Shown: positions 1 through 8,886 of the stretch, piece after piece
How positions within the stretch are numbered: position 1 is the stretch's first letter
Layout: the number at the start of each line of letters is the position of its first letter
From: Synergistaceae bacterium
GTDB lineage: Bacteria > Synergistota > Synergistia > Synergistales > Aminobacteriaceae
Length of the DNA: 41,317 nucleotides
Direction of reading: 5' to 3'
Assembly: GCA_017448795.1 (NCBI GenBank)
Contig: JAFSKV010000044.1
Location: 1-41,317, forward strand
The notes under the pieces: generated by a model
Told to the model about the DNA's origin: nothing
Databases searched by the model: none
The model's input: the letters and a program-made list of their open reading frames with translations, nothing else
Translations under genes and position numbers: made by a program

Positions 1-1
1 G

Positions 2-109
2 CTGTCAGACAGGGAATATATCTGCCCTGAATGCGGGTCAGTGATGGACAGGGACAAGAACGCAGCAATAAACCTGCGTGAGTGTGTGAAGTACCGTACC
101 GCTGGCTAG
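2..109 (+). CDS. tnpB: TnpB-family RNA-guided nuclease/transposase accessory protein, C-terminal end only (5' cut by window)
   Basis: The last 35 residues are readable. They hold the second half of the TnpB zinc ribbon (CPECG) and then the conserved DRDKNAAINL segment, which carries the last RuvC aspartate. This combination is diagnostic of TnpB/OrfB proteins of IS200/IS605 and IS607 elements. In known systems TnpB is an RNA-guided DNA nuclease that helps keep the transposon at its site. The tail is typical for the family, so the gene probably ends naturally here and only its 5' part lies outside the window. Whether a tnpA partner exists cannot be seen. Confidence 0.88.
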   Translation: MSDREYICPECGSVMDRDKNAAINLRECVKYRTAG

Positions 110-200
110 GCGGGAAGGGGTTAAAAGGCCTCTGGACTGTCGGGCAAGCCTTAGTAGCTTACGCGAAAAGGGACAGGATGAACGAGGAATATTCTAGAAA
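110..200 (+). mobile_element. Probable right end of the tnpB element, overlapping the expected omega-RNA 3' end
   Basis: The sequence just after the tnpB stop is non-coding and GC-rich, and ends in a GGACAGGATGAACGAGGAAT-like stretch of the kind found at right ends of IS605/IS1341-type elements. In characterised systems the guide (omega) RNA is transcribed through the 3' end of tnpB and stops at this boundary, with the guide read from flanking host DNA. The exact boundary (about 190-205) is inferred. Nothing else is recognisable up to 245. Confidence 0.4.
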
Positions 201-245
201 TGTTGATGGCATATTATCACACTTTTTTAGTAGCAGGATGAAACG

Positions 246-2954
246 ATGACTATACGCTTGAAGTTCACTCATCAGGATTTCCAAGCAAGAGCCGCCGAGT
301 CAGTGTGCGGGATATTCACGGGACAGCCGAATACTGACTCACTCCTCGCCGCAAGTGAAGGCCGGGCATTCCCCGTAATCCCAAATTCGGAACTCCGTAT
401 CACACGGTCTGACATTCTCGCCAATCTCAGGAACATTCAGCGCGGGAACGGACTCACCGAGTCAGAGTCTCTTGACGGACTCAGGTTCACGGTTGAGATG
501 GAGACAGGGACAGGCAAGACTTACACCTACATCAAGACGATACACGAGCTTCAAGCAAGATACGGCTGGAGGAAGTACATAATAGTTGTGCCGAGCATAG
601 CAATCCGCGAGGGTGTCAGCAAAACATTCCAGTCAACAAACGAACACTTCAAGCAGGATTACCGGGACAACATAGACTATTTCATCTACAACTCCGACAA
701 CATCGGGCAGGTTCAAGGTTTCGCTGAGGAAGGCGGAATTTCCGTAATGATCATCAACTCCCAAGCCTTCAACTCACAGACTGAATCCCGGCGCATAAGG
801 CAGGAGTCTGACAGCTTGGGCAGCAGGAAGGCAATCGACATTATAGCCGTGACGAGGCCTATTGTGATTATTGACGAGCCCCAATCAGTCGAGGGCGACA
901 AGACGGTGAAGGCTCTTGAGGATTTCAGGCCGCTGTTCACTCTGAGATATTCCGCGACACCGAGAGACTACTACAACTTAGTGTACAGGCTTGATGCTGT
1001 TGACGCGTACAACAAGAAGCTCGTGAAGAAAATCTGCGTTACAGGAATGACGATGACCAACATATCCGCGCAGGGAAGCTATGTTTACGTCAAAGGAATA
1101 ATCAAGTCCGAGCATGACCCGGAGGCGATAATAGAGTTTGACGCGAGGCAGTCAGCAGGAATCAGGAGGGTAACACGCAAGGTTGTTGACGGTGCGAATC
1201 TCTATGAAATGTCGGGGGGGCTTGATGAGTACCGGGCAGGCTACATCATCAGGAGCATCAACGCTCTGACTAATACGGTTGAGTTCTTGAACGGGCTGAA
1301 GGTTGCGCCGGGTGAGATTTCCGGCCTCACGAACGAGGACCAGTTCAGGCGGTTACAGATACGTGAGACTATAGAGCGTCATCTGAGGAAGGAAAGTCAG
1401 CTTTACTCTCAGGGAATAAAAGTGTTGTCGCTGTTCTTCATTGACAGTGTGGAGAAGTACAGGAGCTACGCGGGTGATGAGGCTGTTCCGGGAATTTACG
1501 CGAGAATGTTCGAGGAAGAATACCGCGAGGCAGTCCGTGAGTTTCAGCGGGAAGTCAGCGGGGAATATGCGGGGTATCTTGCCGGGATTGAGGCTGTGAG
1601 GACGCATGAGGGGTATTTTTCTGTCGACAAAAAGAATCACATGACTGACAGCAAGATAACATCAAGGAAGGACGGCACTACTGACGACATATCAGCCTTT
1701 GACTTAATCATGCGCGACAAGGAGAAGTTGCTTGTCCTTGACCCGAAGAAATCCCCTGTCAGGTTTATATTCTCACACTCTGCATTGCGTGAGGGCTGGG
1801 ACAATCCCAACGTCTTCCAGATTTGCGCGCTCAGGAACAGCACAAGCGACATCAGACGCAAACAGGAAGTCGGACGCGGACTCAGGCTCTGCGTGAACCA
1901 GAACGGCGACAGGGTAGACTCTGAGATTGCTGGCGCGGGTGTGCAGGACGTGAACGAGCTCACCGTGATAGCCAGTGAGAGCTACGCGGCAATGGTGAAG
2001 GGATTGCAGGATGAATACAAGGAAGTTACCGGCAGCAGCTTGGGTGTTCCTCCTATTTTCGACACACGCAGGGCAAGAACAGGGAGGGTAAACCGCAGAA
2101 TCTTGGAGTCCCCTGAGTTCACGGAGTTCTGGCGCAAGATCAACCGCAAGCCTGTCTACTCTGTCAGCTTTGACGGGGGCGAGTTCATACGGGGCTGTGT
2201 CAGCGAGCTCAACAAGGAGATGAACATATCGCGTGCGATGATAACGGTTGAGCATGGGACGATGACGGCTGACGGCTCCGGCGTAACGTTCACGAGGGAC
2301 AGCAGGCGCACCATTGAGGCGGAATACAGGGCCGGGAATGTCAGGTATGACGTTGTCGGGAGGATTGCCGGGACAACGGAGCTTCCCCGCCGGGTAATCG
2401 CCGAGATTCTGAAGGGTGTTGACCGTGAGACATTCGGAATGTACAGGAGGAACCCGGATATATTCATCACTGAGGCCGCGAGAATCATACTTGCCCGGAA
2501 AAATTCAGTTTCTTCCGCCCGCATAGCCTACAAGCTCCTAGACACGCCCGCATGCACGGAAGATTTCCGGGACACCTGCGACATCATGCGCGCCGACTCA
2601 ATGACCGCAGAGACCCCCAAGCGCGGACTCTATGACCTCACAGCCTGCGACTCAAAGGTTGAGCGGGATTTTGCCGTTGAGGCTGACAGTGAGGAGACAC
2701 TTTTCGCGCACATCAAGCTGCCTGCGTCATTCATCATTCCTACACCGGGAAGGGGATATATTCCTGACTGGGGGATAATCACGAAGGACGGCCGTGTGTT
2801 TGTCGCAGAAACGAAGGGAGTAACGGACAAATCAGGGCTGAGATTTTCGGAGGAAGCGAAGATTTCGTGCGCGGAAAAATTCTTCAGAGAAGCCGGAGTA
2901 AGGTACACAGTAGCATCAAGTTTTGACGGACTTATGAGTCGCATTCAGGGTTAA
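246..2954 (+). CDS. Type III restriction endonuclease Res subunit (DEAD/DEAH helicase-nuclease)
   Basis: At 902 aa this is a full-length type III Res subunit. Res partners with a Mod DNA-methyltransferase, translocates on DNA with ATP and cuts near unmethylated sites. The superfamily-2 helicase core is visible: Walker A METGTGKT (residues 85-92), a DEPQ box (210-213) in place of DEAD, and motif III SATPR (236-240). Motif VI, QEVGRGLRL, lies in the second RecA lobe. The C-terminus has a PD-(D/E)XK nuclease signature, PDWG at 840-843 and ETK at 855-857. The ATG follows a weak AGGA eight bases upstream. No Mod gene lies on either side: upstream is an IS end, downstream an unrelated ABC operon. 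Mod may lie beyond the IS, or this may be an orphan helicase-nuclease of a related defence type. Confidence 0.9.
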   Translation: MTIRLKFTHQDFQARAAESVCGIFTGQPNTDSLLAASEGRAFPVIPNSELRITRSDILANLRNIQRGNGLTESESLDGLRFTVEMETGTGKTYTYIKTIHELQARYGWRKYIIVVPSIAIREGVSKTFQSTNEHFKQDYRDNIDYFIYNSDNIGQVQGFAEEGGISVMIINSQAFNSQTESRRIRQESDSLGSRKAIDIIAVTRPIVIIDEPQSVEGDKTVKALEDFRPLFTLRYSATPRDYYNLVYRLDAVDAYNKKLVKKICVTGMTMTNISAQGSYVYVKGIIKSEHDPEAIIEFDARQSAGIRRVTRKVVDGANLYEMSGGLDEYRAGYIIRSINALTNTVEFLNGLKVAPGEISGLTNEDQFRRLQIRETIERHLRKESQLYSQGIKVLSLFFIDSVEKYRSYAGDEAVPGIYARMFEEEYREAVREFQREVSGEYAGYLAGIEAVRTHEGYFSVDKKNHMTDSKITSRKDGTTDDISAFDLIMRDKEKLLVLDPKKSPVRFIFSHSALREGWDNPNVFQICALRNSTSDIRRKQEVGRGLRLCVNQNGDRVDSEIAGAGVQDVNELTVIASESYAAMVKGLQDEYKEVTGSSLGVPPIFDTRRARTGRVNRRILESPEFTEFWRKINRKPVYSVSFDGGEFIRGCVSELNKEMNISRAMITVEHGTMTADGSGVTFTRDSRRTIEAEYRAGNVRYDVVGRIAGTTELPRRVIAEILKGVDRETFGMYRRNPDIFITEAARIILARKNSVSSARIAYKLLDTPACTEDFRDTCDIMRADSMTAETPKRGLYDLTACDSKVERDFAVEADSEETLFAHIKLPASFIIPTPGRGYIPDWGIITKDGRVFVAETKGVTDKSGLRFSEEAKISCAEKFFREAGVRYTVASSFDGLMSRIQG

Positions 2955-3017
2955 ATCTCGCAACAACTGCTATAATAATTCCACATTCCATAACAATCCA
3001 AAGGAGGAAACTTCAGC

Positions 3018-4244
3018 ATGAAGCTCAAACTCTCAGCGGCAATAATGCTAGTGTGCGCTATGTTTGTGTGCGCGTCATTCGCAGCCGAACCCGCAAAGTT
3101 CCACATCGGAGTCATGACCGGGACAGTCTCACAGTCAGAGGACGACCTAAGAGGCGCGGAACTCATGATCGAGAAATACGGCGACGCTAAGGACGGCGGA
3201 ATGATCGTACACATCACCTACCCCGACAATTTCCCGTCAGAGCAGGAGACCACAATCAGCCAGATAGTCGGGCTTGCTGACGACCCGCTCATGAAGGTTA
3301 TCGTCGTCAACCAGGCAGTACCCGGAACAGCGGAGGGCTTCAGGAGAGTTCGTGAGAGACGGAGCGACATTCTCCTTCTCGCCGGCGAACCCCACGAAGA
3401 CCCCGGCGTAATCACGGAGGCCGCTGACATTTCCACGCACACCGACCACATAGGGCGCGGCTACACAATCCCTCTAGGTGCGCAGAAGATGGGCGCAAAG
3501 ACGTTCGTACATATCTCGTTCCCCCGTCATATGAGCTACGAGACTCTCGGACTGAGACGCGCAATCATGGAGGAAGCCTGCAAGGACCTCGGCATCAAGT
3601 TTGTGTTCGAGACAGCCCCCGACCCCACAAGCGATGTAGGAATGGCCGGAGCACAGCAGTACATTCTTGAGAACATGCCCGCGTGGATCGAGAAATACGG
3701 CAAGGACGCGGCTTTCTTCTGCACGAATGACGGACACACTGAGCCTTTGCTCCGTCAGGTCGCGGCATTGGGCGGCTACTTTGTGGAAGCAGATTTGCCC
3801 TCGCCCCTCATGGGCTATCCCGGAGCGTTGGGGATTGACCTCTCGAAGGAGCAAGGAGACTGGCCCGCAATCCTCAAGAAGGTAGAAGAGGCTGTAATCA
3901 AAGCAGGCGGCGGCGGAAGAATGGGGACTTGGGCGTATTCATGGGGCTACACGACAACGGCGGCTCTTGTTGAGTACGGCAAGCGTTATGTTGAGGGGAC
4001 ATTCACGAACAAGCTCGGTTCTGCTCAGGCACTGCGTGATATGAGGACTGCTTACGATGAGTTCTGCCCCGGCGCGCATTGGGGAGCAAGCTACTTCACC
4101 GATGCTGTTACCGGCGTGAAGAACACAAAGTTTGTCCTTCTGAGACAGGATACTTACGTACTCGGCGGAACATATCTCGGACTTGCTGAGGTTGAGATCC
4201 CGGAAAAGTACTTCCACATCCGCATGACCCCTCCAGAGAAGTAG
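3018..4244 (+). CDS. DUF3798 extracytoplasmic substrate-binding protein of an ABC transporter
   Basis: This 408-aa protein starts with a signal peptide (basic MKLK, hydrophobic stretch, likely cleavage after SFAA near residue 22). The rest has the two-lobed periplasmic-binding-protein pattern of the DUF3798 family (FHIGVMTG; DDLRGAELM; GYPGALGIDL; the aromatic-rich WAYSWGYTTT segment). It is expected to capture a small solute outside the membrane and deliver it to the permeases encoded downstream. The ligand is unknown; sugar- and nucleoside-type (BMP-like) ABC systems are the closest functional class. AAGGAGG sits 10 bases before the ATG, and a TATAAT -10 box lies at 2971-2976. It is first gene of the operon; a hairpin after it probably lets most transcripts end here. 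Confidence 0.85.
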   Translation: MKLKLSAAIMLVCAMFVCASFAAEPAKFHIGVMTGTVSQSEDDLRGAELMIEKYGDAKDGGMIVHITYPDNFPSEQETTISQIVGLADDPLMKVIVVNQAVPGTAEGFRRVRERRSDILLLAGEPHEDPGVITEAADISTHTDHIGRGYTIPLGAQKMGAKTFVHISFPRHMSYETLGLRRAIMEEACKDLGIKFVFETAPDPTSDVGMAGAQQYILENMPAWIEKYGKDAAFFCTNDGHTEPLLRQVAALGGYFVEADLPSPLMGYPGALGIDLSKEQGDWPAILKKVEEAVIKAGGGGRMGTWAYSWGYTTTAALVEYGKRYVEGTFTNKLGSAQALRDMRTAYDEFCPGAHWGASYFTDAVTGVKNTKFVLLRQDTYVLGGTYLGLAEVEIPEKYFHIRMTPPEK

Positions 4245-4249
4245 GACAC

Positions 4250-4326
4250 AGTGATTAGTGATGAGTGATTGGTGAGTAGTAATCAGTGAGCAAACTGACC
4301 GCTACACACTACAAACTAGACACTAG
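4250..4326. repeat. Degenerate heptanucleotide (AGTGATT-type) array
   Basis: The array starts 6 bases after the stop of the binding-protein gene. About six direct heptamers (AGTGATT, AGTGATG, AGTGATT, GGTGAGT, AGTAATC, AGTGAGC) are followed by copies in the opposite orientation (ACACTAC, AAACTAG, ACACTAG), so it can also fold on itself. The same heptamer family recurs at 13191-13245 and 30818-30867. Confidence 0.7.
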
Positions 4327-4334
4327 ATTTTTGC

Positions 4335-4373
4335 GGGGAGTGCGTGGAAACTGTCTGCGCATTCCCCTTTTTT
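4335..4373 (+). terminator. Rho-independent terminator/attenuator inside the ABC operon
   Basis: A ten-base-pair stem (GGGGAGTGCG with CGCATTCCCC, one G-U pair) is followed by six T. It sits between the binding-protein gene and the ATPase gene. Partial termination here would give many more binding-protein transcripts than transporter-core transcripts, as in other binding-protein-dependent systems. Confidence 0.8.
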
Positions 4374-4396
4374 CTGACACATAAGAGGTGATTATT

Positions 4397-6070
4397 TTGT
4401 CGGAAGGTAACACACCATTATTACGGCTTGACCACATAGGCAAGGAATTTTACGGCAACCGCGTATTGTCGGACATCTCGTTTGACATCAATGCGGGCGA
4501 AATCATCGGCTTAGTCGGCGAAAACGGCGCGGGAAAATCTACCCTCCTCAACATACTTTTTGGGATGCCCGTAATCTCATCGACAGGCGGACACGAAGGC
4601 AAGATACAGATTGACGGAAGAAACGTGAACTTCACTTCCCCGAATCAGGCACTCGCACACGGTATCGGCATGGTTCATCAAGAATTTTCCCTCATACCCG
4701 GATTCACAGCCGCCGAAAATATTTTGCTCAACCGCGAAGTTCTCAACGGGTCATCAATGAGCTACCTTTTCAGCGACCGCGTATCAACCCTCAACCGCAC
4801 GGCCATGAACGAGCGCGCAAGGGCGGCAATAAACACATTGGGCGTGAACATAAGCCCCTACATGTCGGTAAGCGAAATGCCCGTAGGCTACAAGCAGTTC
4901 ATCGAGATAGCCCGCGAGATTGACCGCAAGAATACCCGCCTTCTTTTCCTCGACGAACCTACAGCAGTCCTCGCCGAATCTGAAGCCGAAATCCTCATAG
5001 CCGCCCTCAAGAAATTAGCCCGCTCAGGAATCGCAATCGTATTCATCTCACACAGACTGAGCGAGGTCAAAGAGTTGTGCCACAGAATACTTGTTCTCAG
5101 GGACGGAAGACTCATTACTGACAGACCAGCCGATGAACTCACAACAAGGCAGATAGCTTCCCTCATGGTTGGCCGTCAGTCATCATCCGTAGACTTGGAG
5201 AAGCACGAAATCCCGGAGGAAATCCCCGCAGAGCCTGAGACTGCCGACTCCGTTCTTGCTTCGCCCAAAAAGAAGAAGAAAATCCGTCCTGCCCTCAAGG
5301 TCGAGCATCTCTGGGTAGACATGCCCGGTGAAACAGTGCGTGATGTGTCGTTCGAGGTGAAGAAGGGTGAAATTTTCGGCATAGGAGGACTCGCAGGTCA
5401 TGGCAAGCTAGGCATCCCCAACGGCATAATGGGACTCTACCCGGCTGGCGGAACTGTGAGGCTGTTCGGGCGGAAATTGACACTCAACAAGCCCCGTGCC
5501 GCTTTGGGCAGAAAGATGGCTTTCGTCAGCGAGGACAGAAGGGGAGTCGGACTGTTACTGGATGAGCCGCTTGACTGGAACATTACCTTCACGGCCATGC
5601 AGACACAGGGAAGATTCCTGCTTGGGATTCCGTATATCTTCCAGGTACGCAACGAACACGCGATGCGCAGGGAAGCCCGGAAGTTCATCGACAGCCTTAG
5701 CATCAAATGCACCGGGCCGGGACAGCTTGCGGGCGAATTATCCGGCGGCAATCAGCAGAAAGTGTGTCTAGCAAAAGCCTTCGTACTCCGTCCCAACATA
5801 TTACTCATCTGCGAGCCAACGCGGGGAATCGACATCGGCGCAAAGTCCCTCGTCCTCGACACCCTCAAGGAGTACAACCGCGAGAACGGCACAACGATTA
5901 TCATCACCAGCTCGGAGCTTGAGGAGTTGCGGAGCGTGTGCAACAGGGTAGCAATTGTTGACGAGGGGAAAATCGCCGGGATACTGCCAGCGTCGAGTCC
6001 TGCTGAGGATTTCGGAATGCTCATGATGGGGCAGACAAGACATGATGAGGAAGGTGAGGAGTCAGCATGA
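4397..6070 (+). CDS. Sugar/nucleoside-type ABC transporter ATPase with two nucleotide-binding domains
   Basis: This is a duplicated ATPase of the RbsA/XylG/BMP-transporter class that would power import by the two downstream permeases. The first domain has an intact Walker A (GENGAGKST, about residue 41-49), a Walker B ending LLFLDEPTAV and an H-loop FISHRLS. The second domain has a degenerate P-loop (GGLAGHGKLG) but an intact signature LSGGNQQK, as is usual in this class. A lysine-rich linker (PKKKKKIRP) joins the halves. An in-frame GTG at 4388 overlaps the ribosome-binding site AAGAGGTGA, so TTG at 4397, with proper spacing, is the better start (557 aa). Its stop overlaps the next start by ATGA. 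Confidence 0.92.
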   Translation: MSEGNTPLLRLDHIGKEFYGNRVLSDISFDINAGEIIGLVGENGAGKSTLLNILFGMPVISSTGGHEGKIQIDGRNVNFTSPNQALAHGIGMVHQEFSLIPGFTAAENILLNREVLNGSSMSYLFSDRVSTLNRTAMNERARAAINTLGVNISPYMSVSEMPVGYKQFIEIAREIDRKNTRLLFLDEPTAVLAESEAEILIAALKKLARSGIAIVFISHRLSEVKELCHRILVLRDGRLITDRPADELTTRQIASLMVGRQSSSVDLEKHEIPEEIPAEPETADSVLASPKKKKKIRPALKVEHLWVDMPGETVRDVSFEVKKGEIFGIGGLAGHGKLGIPNGIMGLYPAGGTVRLFGRKLTLNKPRAALGRKMAFVSEDRRGVGLLLDEPLDWNITFTAMQTQGRFLLGIPYIFQVRNEHAMRREARKFIDSLSIKCTGPGQLAGELSGGNQQKVCLAKAFVLRPNILLICEPTRGIDIGAKSLVLDTLKEYNRENGTTIIITSSELEELRSVCNRVAIVDEGKIAGILPASSPAEDFGMLMMGQTRHDEEGEESA

Positions 6071-7191
6071 TACGGAGATTCATACAGAACGCGGGATGGC
6101 CGAGGATAATCATCGCGCTTTTCCTGCTTGGGCTGTTCATTGCCGCCCCGTTCGTTGGAGTGAGGGTAGACACGTCGCTGTCGAACACTCTCGTGCGCTT
6201 CGGGATGAACGGCGTTATGGTGCTTGCTATGATACCGATGGTACAGGCTGGGTGCGGGCTGAATTTCGGCCTGCCTCTGGGGATTATCGCGGGGCTTCTG
6301 GGCGCAACATTGTCGATTGAGTGGAACACGGAGATTCTAGCGTGGCTTTCGGGGCTTGGGACTCAGTACAAAATTTCGTGGCTCAATGACATGTTCGTTA
6401 CGGCGTGGAGAGAGCCCCTCGGCTTTGCGTCGGCAATAATTATCGCTGTCCCAATTGCGGCAATACTGGGCTGGTTTTACGGCAAGCTCCTTAACCGCGT
6501 GAAGGGCGACGAGATGATGATTGCTACGTATGTGGGATTCTCGTCCGTGTCTTTCATGTGCATTGCGTGGTTACTCCTCCCGTACAAGCACCCCACGATG
6601 GTTTGGGGCTATGCGGGTAAAGGTTTGCGCACAACAATCAGCGTCGAAGGCTACTGGCTTCATGTCCTGAGCGACTCACTTGCCCTCAACATTCAGACGG
6701 ATGATATTCACCTCTACATACCCACGGGGATGCTGATATTCTTTGCGGTTATGGCGGTGCTTGTGTGGATATTCATGCGGACTAAGACGGGCACGGCCAT
6801 GACAGCGGTCGGCTCAAACCCGGAATTTGCGCGGGCATCGGGCGTTAATGTCGACCACATGAGGACGGTTGCCGTGATGATGTCGACAATACTCGGCGCG
6901 GTTGGAATCATCGTCTACGAGCAGAGCTTCGGCTTCATTCAGCTCTACATGGGACCGTTCTACATGGCTCTTCCTGCTGTAGCGTCAATCCTTCTCGGAG
7001 GCGCGAGCGTCAACAAGGCCGGAATCCTCAACGTGATAGTCGGGACGTTCCTCTTCCAGGGGATTCTCACCATGACACCGAGCGTAATCAACAGCTACTT
7101 GCAGACTGACATGTCGGAGGTCATACGGTTAATCGTGAGCAACGGAATGATACTCTATGCTCTCACAAGAAAGGTGCGTGCCGGAAGATGA
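6067..7191 (+). CDS. ABC transporter permease (BMP/sugar type), first subunit
   Basis: A 374-aa, very hydrophobic protein with about eight to ten membrane segments and the BPD_transp_2 pattern of ribose/nucleoside permeases, including GCGLNFGLPLGIIAGL and the coupling-region motif SILLGGASVNKAGI. It would form half of the membrane channel with the next gene product. The start overlaps the ATPase stop (ATGA) and its own stop overlaps the next start (ATGA), indicating translational coupling. Confidence 0.9.
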   Translation: MIRRFIQNAGWPRIIIALFLLGLFIAAPFVGVRVDTSLSNTLVRFGMNGVMVLAMIPMVQAGCGLNFGLPLGIIAGLLGATLSIEWNTEILAWLSGLGTQYKISWLNDMFVTAWREPLGFASAIIIAVPIAAILGWFYGKLLNRVKGDEMMIATYVGFSSVSFMCIAWLLLPYKHPTMVWGYAGKGLRTTISVEGYWLHVLSDSLALNIQTDDIHLYIPTGMLIFFAVMAVLVWIFMRTKTGTAMTAVGSNPEFARASGVNVDHMRTVAVMMSTILGAVGIIVYEQSFGFIQLYMGPFYMALPAVASILLGGASVNKAGILNVIVGTFLFQGILTMTPSVINSYLQTDMSEVIRLIVSNGMILYALTRKVRAGR

Positions 7192-8360
7192 GAAAAATTT
7201 TCGACCTTGTCGCAAATAACGCGGTCCCGGCAGTCTTCATCATAATATCGGCGTTCGCAATCCCTCTGTCCGGGTACTCGGCAAGCTACCTGATTCAGGA
7301 ATTGCTGACACGAATCGGGCGCAACTCGTTCCTGATACTCTCACTGCTGATTCCCATCATGGCCGGAATGGGTCTGAATTTCGGAATGGTTCTCGGAGCT
7401 ATGGCCGGGCAGATAGGACTCCTGTTCATATGCGACTGGGGAGTCGTTGGGATTCCGGGAATGGTTCTCGCCTGCCTCATAGGGACTCCAATCGCAATAG
7501 TACTCGGAATATTCTGCGGCCATGTCCTCAACCGCGCAAAGGGGCGTGAGATGGTTACGTCATACATACTCGGTTTCTTCATCAACGGCGTGTACCAGAT
7601 GACCGTGCTGTATCTCATGGGCTGGGTGATACCGATAACGAACCCCGCGCTTCTTCTCTCACGGGGCTACGGTGTGAGGAACGCTGTGAGCCTCTTGGGC
7701 ATTCGCGGAGTCCTCGACAACCTCATTCCCACAATCATCACCGGGACTCAGGGAGCAGGGCAGTTCCTCAGCGTCAACGGGGCAAAGTCATACATACTCA
7801 TGCAGATACCGTTCCTTGAGGGGGCAATAAGGATACCGCTTGCGACTCTTGTTGTGATTGCGCTGTTCTGCGTGTTCATCGTGTGGTTCAGGAAGACCAA
7901 GCTCGGACAGGACATGAGGGCAATAGGACAGAGCCAAAGCGTAGCCGACAGCTCCGGGATTCCCGTCAACCGTACAAGAATTATCGCAATCGTAATCTCG
8001 ACGGTGCTTGCCTGCTACGGTCAGATAATCTACCTTCAGAACATGGGGACTCTCAACACCTACAACAGCCACGACCAGACCGGAATGTTCTCTATAGCCG
8101 CGCTGTTGATTGGAGGGGCGAGCGTATCACGTGCAACAATCGCAAACGTTTTCGCGGGGGTAATACTGTTTCACCTGATGTTCATCGTTGCACCTGTAGC
8201 CGGGAAAAATCTCATCGGTGATGCTCAAATCGGGGAATATTTCCGTGTGTTCGTTTCTTACGGGATAATCGCGATTTCGCTCGTCCTTCATGCGTGGAGG
8301 CGCAACCGTGAGCGTGAGGCGGCCCGGAGGAGTCTCCGCGGCAACAAAGGAGGCGAGTAA
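7188..8360 (+). CDS. ABC transporter permease (BMP/sugar type), second subunit
   Basis: A 390-aa multi-pass membrane protein related to the preceding permease: MGLNFGMVLGAMAGQIG near the N-terminus and LLIGGASVSRATI near the C-terminus match equivalent segments of its partner. The two would pair as a heterodimer. It ends in a basic cytoplasmic tail (RRNREREAARRS). The ATGA overlap with the upstream gene and three-base gap to the next gene place it firmly in the operon. Confidence 0.9.
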   Translation: MRKIFDLVANNAVPAVFIIISAFAIPLSGYSASYLIQELLTRIGRNSFLILSLLIPIMAGMGLNFGMVLGAMAGQIGLLFICDWGVVGIPGMVLACLIGTPIAIVLGIFCGHVLNRAKGREMVTSYILGFFINGVYQMTVLYLMGWVIPITNPALLLSRGYGVRNAVSLLGIRGVLDNLIPTIITGTQGAGQFLSVNGAKSYILMQIPFLEGAIRIPLATLVVIALFCVFIVWFRKTKLGQDMRAIGQSQSVADSSGIPVNRTRIIAIVISTVLACYGQIIYLQNMGTLNTYNSHDQTGMFSIAALLIGGASVSRATIANVFAGVILFHLMFIVAPVAGKNLIGDAQIGEYFRVFVSYGIIAISLVLHAWRRNREREAARRSLRGNKGGE

Positions 8361-8363
8361 CGA

Positions 8364-8879
8364 ATGACTGAGATTCTGAACGAGTACGCGGGGCTTGTGA
8401 TGCCGTATCTTGAGGCTTGGGGAATCAGTTTGTGCCAAGCGGGATTGATTGCGCTCGTCGTTGTGTGGCTGTTGCTGTACGTGCTGCGGGGCGTGAGTTT
8501 CTTCCGCTTTCTCATGAGGTGGTATCAGCGTCTGATTGTGGTTTGCGGACTGGCTGCGCTGGGATTCTGGCTGTTCTACATTGGCCGTGAACATCAAATC
8601 TTCCTCGACAACAAGGCAGTGAATGACTATAAGCCGCTTGAGCAGGTCAACGTGAGCATTAACGGCGGTGAAGCCGCGGAGCTTATGCCGAGGGACCGGG
8701 ACATGCGCAAGACTGTCGGGCCTGAGTTCGAGATTAAGGCGGAAATTTTTGACGACAAGGGCGGAATAGTGAACACAATAACGCGCCGGGTTGTTGTAGG
8801 TTGCAGCAAGGACATAATGATTAGCCTGCCGATTTTGGCGGGAGGGTCTGAGGATTTCGTGATGCCTTCGCCGAGATGA
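8364..8879 (+). CDS. Small membrane-anchored protein of the ABC operon (DUF6672-like)
   Basis: This 171-aa protein has two strong hydrophobic helices (about 22-42 and 52-72), then a soluble beta-rich domain (from about 85) with the pattern VNVSINGGEAAELMPRDRD, probably extracytoplasmic. It lies three bases after the second permease, so it is the last gene of the uptake operon. I believe it belongs to a family recorded as DUF6672, seen beside DUF3798 transporters, but I cannot confirm this. A role as accessory subunit of the transporter is inferred from position only. Confidence 0.6.
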   Translation: MTEILNEYAGLVMPYLEAWGISLCQAGLIALVVVWLLLYVLRGVSFFRFLMRWYQRLIVVCGLAALGFWLFYIGREHQIFLDNKAVNDYKPLEQVNVSINGGEAAELMPRDRDMRKTVGPEFEIKAEIFDDKGGIVNTITRRVVVGCSKDIMISLPILAGGSEDFVMPSPR

Positions 8880-8886
8880 TGAGGAC

